DNA of 15,431 nucleotides from Baffinella frigidus. Taxonomy: Eukaryota > Cryptophyceae > Cryptomonadales > Baffinellaceae. A program made the translations under genes and the position numbers. Below the pieces are notes generated by a model, which did not search any database, was not told the DNA's origin, and worked only from the letters and a program-made list of their open reading frames with translations. This document shows, one piece after another, positions 1 through 10,937 of the stretch. The stretch's first letter is position 1. Every line of letters begins with the position of its first letter. The stretch covers positions 40,456-55,886 of the forward strand of contig MU647233.1 in assembly GCA_026770585.1 (NCBI GenBank), in the 5' to 3' direction.

Positions 1-78
1 GGGAGAAACCATTGAGTGTCCCCAGGCAACGTACTCGGCGGTCTCATCGCGCGCGGGCGAGCACAGCACGCCGTAGCA
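1..78 (-). CDS. NIT2: Exon 12 of omega-amidase (runs off the window)
   Basis: Twenty-six codons: [31 protein letters not shown] and AWGHS are conserved NIT2 positions after DNQ. The acceptor is CTCCTGCAG|T at 79-81 (minus strand), phase 0. The exon is open to the edge of the window. The remaining roughly 60-70 residues of the family (ending near an R.DLY-type motif) must lie to the left. An altered copy of the acceptor and exon start sits at 242-281. Confidence 0.95.
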
Positions 79-2225
79 CTGCAGGAGGGTTTAGGGTTTG
101 GTTTTTTGGGTTTTGGGGTTTTGGGTTTTGGGGTTTTGGGGTTGTAGGGTTTGGGGTCTTGGGGTTGTAGAGTTTGGGTGTTTAGCCTAAAAAAAAGGAA
201 CGTTTACGGGTTCACCCCATAGCACTGGGAAAGGGGGTTTGGGGTCTCATCGCGCGCGCGCGAGCACCGCACTCCGTAACACTGGTTTGGGGTTTGGGGT
301 TTGGGGTTTTGTGGTTTTGTGATTTTGGGGTTTGGTGTTTTGGTGTTTTGGTGTTTGGTGTTTTGGGGTTGTAGGGTTTGGAGTTTTGGGGTTGTTGGGT
401 TTGGGGTTTTGGGGTTGAAAGGTTTGGGGTTTTGGGGTTGTAGGGTTTGGGGGTTGGGGGTGTAGGGTTTGGGGTTTTGGGGTTGTAGGGTTTGCCGAGC
501 GCTGACCGAGACAGGCTTTCAGTAAAGCAAACAGCTGTCTGGGCCTGGTTTCAGGGGTTCAGCTGCCGTACCCACGCCAGGTCATAACTCGGAATTCCAG
601 TGTACAAGTCGTTTTAAACATTTGTACCCGGACCCGGAAATTTTGTATTCGGACCGGACGTGGAAACAACGAACCGTCGCATGTCACCAGGCCAGTACGT
701 ACCATTTGTACCACGAAGCCGAAACGTTGCGTTCTGAAATTCCCACTGATGACCTGCCGTGGTGTGTTCAATAGAGCGCTTTCGCGAGCATGCGATTTCC
801 GTCCGGCAAGAAAGCGTGGTGCTTCCACGCAAGAGTGTAGGGCTGACCTGGGAAAACAAGCCAGTTCACACGGAATTTGTAACAACTTGCCGAATTTTGA
901 ATTTTTCTGTGGGAAGAATGTCCACTTATGAACTTAAGAAATAGTCGAATTCGACTATTTCTCCTGTGGGCCACTCTGCCCTAGAATCTTGCGTGGTTGG
1001 GCTCATACTTATCCGGGGAAACCTATTTTTCTTTATTTTGAGGTCCACGAAAATTACTACATGGTTCGTTCTTATTAGTAATATTAAAGCAGTTGTGTAG
1101 TAATTTTCGTGGCCATCAAACTAAAGAAAAATAGGTTTCCCCGGATAAATACCCCTGTGGATGTCATGAACGAAAATCCGTTGAGCCAACCAACCCTGAG
1201 TCTATCAAGCTCCCCAACCAGCGGCAGAACTTTGGGGTTGTGACCGTTTGAGGGGTTGGGTTTAGAGTTTGGGAGTGTGGCCGAAGCTCCTGCGCAAGAC
1301 GCTCGAACCCCCCGCCCTGAAATCTGAGCCCTGGCCTCTCCACTCGGGGGGCTTCGAGGGTTTCGGGACCTGTAGATTTAGCGGTAACGTGACCAAATTT
1401 GCACCAGATAAGGCCTTCAAGTTAATTGCGTTGGGGCAAGTTGACTTTTGGTGACAGGTCCGTAGTCCACCGTGTGGGAGCTGCACTAGGGTTTAGGGTT
1501 TAACGCTTAGGGGTTATCTAACATCCCTTCGAAGTCCGGTGTGTGGCTGTGTGGAACGTTCAATAAAGCTCCCCGATAGCTCCACTACACTGCCAGGGCG
1601 GAGGTTTTGTATTAGTCAACTCACCTGCGAATGTGTAGTAAAGAAGTACCCATTACGGGTACCTCGTTTCTAAGGTGACAGATTTTGTGGGTGAATTGAC
1701 TCTTACAAAATATTCGGATTCGCAGTGCACCAGGGTTTGGGGTTTAACCTGGTTGTCCACCGAGCGAGCGCGGATCAGGAGCTCCCTGGTTTAGGGTTTG
1801 GGGTTTAGGGTTTGGGGTTTAGGGTTTAGGGTTTAGGGTTTAGGGTTTAGGGTTTAGGGTTCGGGGTTTAGGGTTTGTACCAGTGTGCGGGACCTGTGAC
1901 CATGTTGAAGGCTCCCGGGTAGACCAGCATGTTGCACCTTTAGGGTTTAGGGTTGAGTGTTAAGGGTTTAGGGTTTAGGGTTTGGTGTTTAGTGTGTGGG
2001 GTTTGGGGTTTGGGGTTTAAGGTTTAGGGTTTGGGGTTTAGGGTTTAGGATTTAGAGGGGCCCCATCAGCAGTGTGGGTTTCGGGTTTCGGGTTCCGGGT
2101 TCCGGGTTCCGAGGGTCCGGGTTCCGGGTTCCGAGTTCCGGGTTTCCGGGTTCCAAGTTCCGGGTTCCCGGGTTCCGGGTTTCGGGTTCTGGGTTCCGGT
2201 TTCCGGTTTCCGGTTTCCGGGTTTC

Positions 2226-2302
<77 letters not shown>

Positions 2303-5300
2303 AGGCACCCGAGGGAGCGGTAGAGCGCGGCAAGATCCGGGAAGCGGATGTCATAGCAGATGCCGATCCCGATCCGTGCGGGCGGCCCGTCTGCCGGGTC
2401 ACAGATTAATTAATAAAGGGGATAATATTATTAAATGATGATATTAATAATTAATTAAGGGGCTAATATTATTCAATAATTATATTAATAATTAATTAAG
2501 GGGTTAATTAATTAATTAATTAATTAATCAATTATGCAAAACGAACAGGTTGTGTTTCACAAACAACAGGTTATGACTGGAATGTTTTGAAGCGGGACGC
2601 ACCTGAACAATAGATTTATGGACCGTGGAGTTAGGGGTAGGATATGTTTGCGGGTTCGCATGGGTGCTTCGTTTGCGACGACGAAGAAGAAGATGATGAT
2701 GAAGAGGATGAGGATGAGGATGATGAGGATGAGGATGAGGATGAGGATGTGCGGAAGAGGATGAGGAAGAGGAGGAGGATGAGGATGAGGATGAGGAAGA
2801 GGAAGAGGAGGAGGAAGAAGACACTTATTAGGGACGGGACCAGCTCAGAGAGGCCCACCAGGAGATAATCTCCCTACGGTAGGCCGTAGGGGCCTAGGGG
2901 GGCTCCTACGAAAAACTGTACGGCCTACCGTAGGTAATACCGTAGGCCTAACTACCCCATTTTCAGTCCGTTATCCTATGAAGATACATGTATCCCCTCA
3001 GGAGGATTGGTCGGTCTGGCACTGAGGGCTCATAACCTCTGCGCATAGGGCCACTGAAGGCTCATAACCTCTGCTGCATAGGCTGGACCGTCCGCTTTGA
3101 AAAGTACACGTGTTTCACCATTGGGACGGGACCTCTGAGAGGTCGATGATGGTCGGGGCAGCACGCTCCCTCTCTCTTCCTCTCTCTCTCTCTCTCTCTC
3201 TCTCTTCCTCTCTCTCTCTCTCTCCCCCCCCCTCTCTCTCTGTCGCTCTCTGTCGCGCGCGCGCTCTCTCTCTCTCTCTCTCTCGCTCTCGCTCTCTCTC
3301 TGGGGCGGGACCGTGCTCCGAGAGGGCGATGATGGTCGGGGCAGCACGCTCCCTCTCTCTTCCTCCCTCTTTCGCGCTCTCTCTCTCTCTCTCTTCCTCT
3401 CTCTCTCTCTCTCCCCCCCCCTCTCTCTCTGTCGCTCTCTGTCGCGCGCGCGCTCTCTCTCTCTCTCTCTCTCGCTCTCGCGCTCTCTCTGGGGCGGCAC
3501 CGTGGTCCGAGAGGTCGATGATGGTCGGGGCGTCACCCGGCGAGAGTGTCTCCGACTCCTGCCGGTTACAATCGAGCGTTTAGGGTTTGGTGTTTAGGGT
3601 TTGGGGTTTGGGGTTTGGGGTTTGGGGGTTTGGGGGTTTGGGGGCTGGCAGTTGGGGTTTGGGGGCTCCGACTCCTGCGGGTTACCGTTCAGCGTTCAGG
3701 ATTTAGGGTTTGGGGGTTGGGGCTCGGGGCTTGGGGTTTGGGGTTTGAAGTTTGGGGTTTGGGGTTTGAAGTTTGGGGCTTGGGGTTTGGGGTTTGGGGT
3801 TTAGCAGGTGTCTGTGCAGTTGAGGAATGGAGACACACACAATGAACGCACGGCGAGGTGTTAATAGGGTAATGCACTAAAAATAGGGTAGTTAGGCCTA
3901 CGGCATTGCCTAGGACCTCCTACTGTAGGCCAAAATCCTAGGACTTTTTGGTCATAGGCTCCCTACGGCCTACGGTAGGAAATTCCGTAGGCCTAAGTAC
4001 CCCAGTTTTAGTCCGTTAGCCTATGAGTGTTGGCGATTTCATATCGAAACACTTATGAAGTCAGCACGGCTCAGGCCTGGGGCCCTTTTGAAGTTGAAGG
4101 CAGGCCACATAGTGAATTTCGTGTCTACTACACAGAACGATCTTTATGAGTAATATTAAAGAAAACGTGTAGTAATTTTGACTGAAACCAAGTTTGTAAA
4201 TTATAAGAGTTTCCATATGAGATTGAGAGGAACAAAGACAAAGCTTCGCCGCTTCCGAACGAGGATGGGACACATTCTAAAAACTCCCACCTGAATCCTT
4301 AAGGAAATTGACTTTCAAAATGCAAAAGCTGAGACCGGATCTCCGGTCTCAGCTTTTAAGAGCGTGCTGAGTTGGCTCGACAGCGGACAGCGCATAGACT
4401 TTTGTATCACTCAACGCAAGGCTTGAGGGGCCTACCTAGGACCTGCATCGAGAGTAGTCAAGAAGAAAAAGAGGAATACCGACGAAGAAGAAGGTTAGGG
4501 TTTTGAGTTTAGGGCGAGGACGCAAGCGACTTCTACCTCTGCCCCAGTTCAATTTGGGCTCGCCCTTATTTCGCCCTCCCCGAAATTTCACGGGTAAATT
4601 TCATGGGGGGTGTGTCAAAATTTACCTGTGAAATTTCGGGGGGGGGCGAAATAATGGCGAGCCCAAATCCAAGTGGGACAGAATTGGGACGTCGTCGCCG
4701 CAGGGCCGGCGATCACTCTACGCTAGATCTGACCAGAGGCAATCGCAAAAGTCAATTTCAACCAATTCCCCTCACATTTTGTCAACTTTTGGCAGAATGG
4801 GCGGATGACCGTCCATTCTGCCATTGAGTTGACTTTTGATTGACAACCATCACGTCTAAAGTGGTCTGTAAAGCAGCTCCTTCCGGGTTTCGTGGCCCGG
4901 ACGGAAGAACCCAAACGTTGACAGCAGCGTCCACAAAGTCATTTAACGGCGGACGAAAAGTTGACAGAAACGTTGACAGTTAGCGTCGATGGGTAGGGGT
5001 CATCCACCTTGACGGTGATTCAATTTTCATTCCGGAACACAACTGAATCAGTTGCGTATCTTAGGGCTTCCACCGCTCAAGACAAGGGTGGATATGCTAT
5101 TTTAGGCATAAAACCCAGGCGTAAGGCAGCATAAAACCTCGACTGATTCAGTTATGTTCCGAGATTCAGTTGCGCACGTCCTCGCTCAACCCCAAACCAA
5201 ACCACTTTCACCAATGCCAATTGTCAACTTTCACCAAAGTCAATTCTTTTTCGCGGGCAACTTCTCTGAACAGCGACGTTAGCCCCACACCCACTCGCAC

Positions 5301-8042
5301 CTTGAAAGCGATCGTGAGACGCCAGACAGTTGACTGCTCTCATCCGGACGAGTATTTGCGTCAAATACATTTTCGGGGATCTCCGATCCGATTTACATCG
5401 AAAATTACTACACGTACGTGACTGAAAAAATCAGGTGTGTAGTAATTTTCGTTGCCAGATCGTATTTGAGTCAAATACTCGACGCGATTAGATCCGGGCG
5501 GGGTTTGTACCGGGGCGGGGACGTGACCGGGGAGGATTAGTACCAGGAGAAGCGAGAATTAGTCAACTGCATCTGACGCGGGCGGTCTCACTACCTTTCA
5601 TCGGGCCCTTTCTTAGATTCTATCTCAGAAACTGTCCATCTAAACGATTTCTGGTACAAATCGAAGAGTTTTAAAACCCTAAATGTACAGAATGGCTCCA
5701 CGCCCCACTGAAATCTGCGATAGTATCTATGGAGGGACGCGATTACCTTGAAGGTGATCTTCCCCGGAATGTCGATGTCGAACAGATGGACCTGATTTCG
5801 GGGGGTGCTTGTCAGGTCCTCGCTCTGTCCCACGCGATTTAGTCTCGTCGATTTGACGAGACCGGAAGTCGATTCCCCGGGTGTTTTGGTGCGAATCCGT
5901 CAACTTTTGGAGTGAAAACGATCAGTCAACTCGAGTCAGGGAGAGCTAAGACAGGCGGAGTCGCTGACGGCGGACACAGCGACGGCGGACACAGCGGGTG
6001 TTCCAACCTCGTAACTGCTAGGACAGGCGGAGTCGCTGTGTCCGCCGTTTCCACCCATCCCGGACACCTAGTGAGGGATGGGAGGAAGACGTGGACGCCC
6101 GCGGCGCCCACTTGTGACGGGGTGGGAGAGGACCTCTCCGACCGCGACGACGACGCCGCGCGCGTCCTGGACAGGCGAAGCCGCCTAGCGCTGCCCGAGT
6201 TTTATTCTGGCTCGTCCTTCAAGTATTTAAGAGCAGAAATACAGTATAAAAGGTCGAATAGAAAGCCTTTAGGACGAGACAGAATAAAACTCAGGCAGAG
6301 CTAGGAAACAGCTTGAGGGCGTGCACTCAAGAGAGTGTTCGAAAAACTCAAGGGCGAACACAAACCATACCAAACCAAAAAACAAAAAAACAGAGCGAAA
6401 AACAACACAACCCGAAGGGAGGTTCTCTACCTCTGTCCCAGTTCAAGTTCGGCTCGTAGATATTTCACCCCCCCCCCCGAAATTTCACAGGTGAATCGTG
6501 ACCCTCCCCCATGAAATTTACCTGTGAAATTTCGGGGGGGGGCGAAATATCTATGCGCCTAAAGTGACCTGGGACAGAGCTAGCAAACCGCTTTGTGCCG
6601 CAGGCGGACCGGTAGCCGGAGCTTGTGTATCACCACCAGCCCTCCGAGGAGGGCCAAATCGAGGCTCAGCATGCGCCAATTCCTCGGGCGGCACCTTCGA
6701 AAACGAATGAGCCACCCGAGGAAATGGCGCCAGACAATCCTCGATTTGGTCCGCCTCGCAGGGCTGGTGGCAACTCAAGGCCTAAGGGCCTACACGATGC
6801 CCCTCAACTCTCCTGGTGTGGAAGTCTAGCCCCGCCTGGGTTTTATTCTGGCCCGTCCTTACTACGCCAGAGTGGAGGAGTTTTTTTTTTTAAACCGTAT
6901 CAGGATACGGTATTTGACTTTTGAAAACCACTGCCTTGAAGGGGAATTGACTTTTGGCGACCCCTTCGAAGACTCTGGCGTGGTAAGGCGTTTGGTTCGC
7001 ACCTTTCGGTGGCGCGCGATCATGTCGCCGACCTTGTTGAAACAGTAGCACGAGTTGTACAGCTTCTCGCCCTCGCGCTCCGGGAAGGAGCCCCCGATGA
7101 TGAAAACCTGCGAAAGTGTGACCCCCAAATGATGAAAACCTGCAGGAAGTGACCCCCCAATGATAAGAACCTGCGGGAAGTGAACCTCTAAAGATGAAAA
7201 CCTGCGAAAGTGAGACCCCCCGATGATGAAAATCTGCGAAAGCAAGTCCCCCTCATGATGAAAAACTTGCGGGAAGTGACCCCCCAATGATGAAAGGCTG
7301 CGGGAAGTGAATCCCCGATGATAATGAATCCCCGACGAAAAAACCCTGCGAAAGTGACTTCACCCAACAGGCGACGCCCACAGAATCCACGCCGGCACCC
7401 CGTCCCTAGTAAACCCTGAACTCTGCACGCTAAACCCACAACTAGGATGGTGGTCCGGTTCCCTGTCCCTAGTAAACCCCGAACCAGCGGCTGAGTCCCC
7501 CCCCCCCCCGGATATCCGGGGGAAACGCGGTTAGAATCAAATGCCAATGGATAAGATTCTGTTACAAATTGTTTAGATGGACTGTATCCATGAAGCCCCG
7601 GGTGGCTGCTAAGTGGTTGGTGGGTTCAACTCCCCAAAAGGTAACGGAGACTGGCTTAAATCTGAGCAGAAAATGCCTTCGTAGCCCGGTGTGAGGGTTG
7701 GTGGGCGGTGTACCGCGTTAAATACTGCTAAGGACGAGCCAGAACAAAACTCAAGCAGCGCTAGGATGTGACCCAACAGGGTGCCGGAAATTGGCGCGGT
7801 GTACCGCGTTATCGCGCGCGGTCTCCGAGAGCATCTGCGCGGTCTCGCTGTCCCCCGTGATCACGCTCTCTGCGTACCTGCCGTGCACACTCTCTCTCTC
7901 AGGACCCGCCCACTCTCTCTCTGTCTCTGTCTCTGTCTCTGTCTGTCTCTGTCTGTCTCTGCCTGTCTCTGTCTGTCTCTCTGTCTGTCTCAGGACCCGC
8001 ACTCTCTCTGTCTCTCTCTGTCTCTCTCTGTCTCTCTCTGTC

Positions 8043-8086
<44 letters not shown>

Positions 8087-8102
8087 GCTCTCAGGACCCG
8101 CC

Positions 8103-8148
<46 letters not shown>

Positions 8149-9245
8149 CTCTCGCTCGCTCTCTCAGGGCCCGAGAGGCAGGTAGTCTCTCTCAGGGCGC
8201 CGTGAGAGGAGATGAAAAGATTGATTCAGGGCGGATGTGGCGCTCTCTCTCTCAGACAAAAACTTGTGTCGCTCTCTCTCTCTCTCTCTCTCTCTCCCTC
8301 TCTCTCAGAAAAAAACTTACGTGGCGAGTAGCCTCTTACGCTCCTACCTAGGCCTCCACGTACGGGCCTACAACCTGCTCAAGGTCGAATATGACCCCCT
8401 CCCACCAACCCTTTGAGGCGGACCAAATCGCAATTGCTTGGAGCCAATTTCTTGAGCGGCACATTCGTTTTCGAAGGTGCCGCACGAGGAATTGGCGCAT
8501 GCCCCAGCCTCGATTTGGTCCGCCTTGCAGGGTTGGTGGTCGCCACTCAAGAAGTGGTCTAGCTCTGCCTGAGTTTTATTCTGGCTCGCCCTTAAAAGTA
8601 TTTAAGAGCAGAACTCCAGTACAAAAGGGCGAATAGAAAGCCTTGAAGGGGTGGTGGCGCGCCACGCCAGACTGTTGGAAGAGATCGCCAAAAGTCAATT
8701 CCCCAAGAGGAATACGGGATAATGGTTTACTTTTGGCATAGTTGAACGCCACAATTGGTGTTCCCAAAGGGAGCTACCCCCTCCAGCAGTCTGGCCCACT
8801 TAGCCGCGACCGAGTTCCTCTTCGCCTTGAATTCAGGGCGAAATCCCGGTTAGGTTCCAGGGCAATGGATAATATTCTAGTACAAAGAGTTGAGATGGAC
8901 TGTATCCGTGAAGCCCCTGGTGGCTGCTAAGTGGGTGGTGGGGCGCGTACTCGGGGAAGTATTTGGTGCCGGGAGTTGAAGCACGATTGATTGGTCACGT
9001 AACTCTGCAAAATTAGCACAGGCGCGAGGCCGGAATACCCTATCCTGGTACACATATTTACAACCCCAAATGTAAATAGGACCCTCTGGCATTCTCGAGT
9101 GGGTATGGCGTGGTGGGGCGCGTACTCGGGGAAGTATTTGGTGCCGTACGGAGAGTTGAAGCACTCTGGCAGGATCACCAGATCCGCTCCTTGCAGCGCC
9201 GCCTGCGTGAGAGGGAGGGAGGGTGGGAGAGGGAGAGGGAGAGAG

Positions 9246-9287
<42 letters not shown>

Positions 9288-10896
9288 GCGGTTAGGGTTG
9301 TCTCCTGCGAGAGAGACAGAGTGTGTGCGAGAGAGATATGGTGTGTGTGTGTGTGAGAGAGAAAGACGCGGTTAGGGTTTGGGGTTTATGGTTCGGGGTG
9401 TGGGGGTTGGGGAGGAGGTTTATGGTTGAAGGTTTAGGGTTTAGGATTTAGGATTCAGGGTTTAGGGTTCATGGTTTATGGTTTGGGGTTCGGGGTTTGA
9501 GGTTTGGGGAGGAGGTTTAGGGTTGGGAGGGTTAGGGTTTAGGGTTCAGGGTTTAGGGTCCAGGGTTCAGGGATAAGGTTTTGAGGTCCAGTGTCAGGGT
9601 TTGGGGTTTCAGTTTCGGGTTTAGGTTTAATTGAGGTTTTCGGGTTTCGGGTCTCGGGTCTCGGGTTTCGGGTTTCGGGGTTAGGGTTCAGGATCGGGAG
9701 TGTATGCGTTACTTCCGCGAACTTGACACAGGCGTTGTCGATGTTGGTTTCAGGTTTCGAGTTTCGAGGTTAGGGTCCAGGGTTCAGGGTTGGGAGAGGA
9801 TGCGTTACCTCAGCGATCTTGCTACGGGCGTTCTCGATGTTGACTTCGGGTTTCGGTTTTCGTTTTTCGTTTTTTGGGGTTAAGGTTTAACTCAGCGATC
9901 TTGATGCGGGCGTTTTCGATGTTGACTTCGGTTTTCGGTTTTCGGGTTTCGGTTTTTGGGGTTAAGGTTAACCTCAGCGATCTTGATGCGGGCGTTATCG
10001 ATGTTGGCTTTCTTGTCCGCCCCGCACGCCAGCTGCAGACACGCCACCTGCAGCCAACCGTCACTCTTAAGTCAACCGTCGCTCGTAAGTCAACCATCAC
10101 TCGTAAGTCAACCGTCACTATTAAATCAACCGTTGCTTCGTCCGGACCTGCACACGCGTGGCCACTCCTCTTTCTTGGTATCATTATACCTATCATTACT
10201 ATTATTACTCAAACTATAACTATTACTGTTACTATTGCTGGGTGTCACGATCATCATAGAGTGATGGTAACCGCCCCGCACGCCAGCTGCCGACACGCCA
10301 CCTGCAGTCAACCGTCACTCGCAAGTCAACCATCACTTCTAAGTCAACCGTCACTCGTAAGCCAACCGTCACTCTTAAGTCAACCTCTCGCTTCGGTTTC
10401 TTTCGTTACGCCTTTATCACATCTCGGGATGGGCCCCGGAAGATGTTCCAGCTACAGGCACGCCACCTACACGCGCACGCTTTGATGCTCTTTTTTGTTA
10501 TTGATATTATTATTATTACTATCATTACTACTATTACTATTCACTATTTCTAGTACTGTTACTATTGCGATTACTGTTACTAAAATTATTACTATACTTT
10601 TACTATACCTATACCTATTTTACTATTACTAATGCTATTACTATTTAATGTTACTATGATTATTACTATTACTATTACTATTACTCCTATTACTAGTATT
10701 TCTACAACTATTTTTATTACATTCATTGTAAAGCGACTGCGAGAGAAGACTTTAAAAGCGATTTGATGAAAAGAAATCTTATAAAGCAAGTTGATACAGG
10801 GAGAGACGCTCTTGTTCATCAACTGATGGAGAGAGAGAAAGAGAGAGAGAGAGCGTGTGTGTGTGTGTGTGTGTGTCAGAGAGAGAGAGAGAGAGA

Positions 10897-10937
<41 letters not shown>

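Noticed and set aside
86-500. A chromosome end (telomere) at the left edge
   Set aside because: Repeats are degenerate, interrupted by exon 12 copies and followed outward by a conserved coding exon at 1-78, so they are interstitial.
2052-2409. Ser-Pro, Arg-Val and Gly-Glu repeat proteins on both strands
   Set aside because: All are translations of the heptamer and hexamer arrays. The exon 9 part is read in the wrong frame in these ORFs.
2644-2868. Acidic Asp/Glu-rich small protein
   Set aside because: Purine hexamer repeat in an intron, open in several frames.
3030-3597. Glu/Arg-rich and Ser/Leu-rich ORFs of 94-168 aa
   Set aside because: Microsatellite translations. The only real coding part is exon 8 in another frame.
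5221-5320. An exon reading VRVGVGL...REVA, resembling the nucleophile strand
   Set aside because: Lacks the catalytic Cys, and exon 9 supplies that segment perfectly. The start is better explained as a look-alike of the exon 7 donor edge.
7083-7360. CRISPR-like array of ~31-bp repeats
   Set aside because: Units are contiguous without unique spacers and are copies of the exon 6 acceptor edge in a eukaryotic intron.
7751-8351. 134-186 aa Ser/Leu/Cys-rich and Thr/Glu-rich ORFs
   Set aside because: Come from CT/CTGT repeats. The minus ORF contains the genuine exon 5 but runs through its splice sites.
9822-10196. 124-aa minus ORF with repeated [11 protein letters not shown]
   Set aside because: It reads through the exon 3 donor and its copies; it is an artefact of donor duplication, not a repeat protein.
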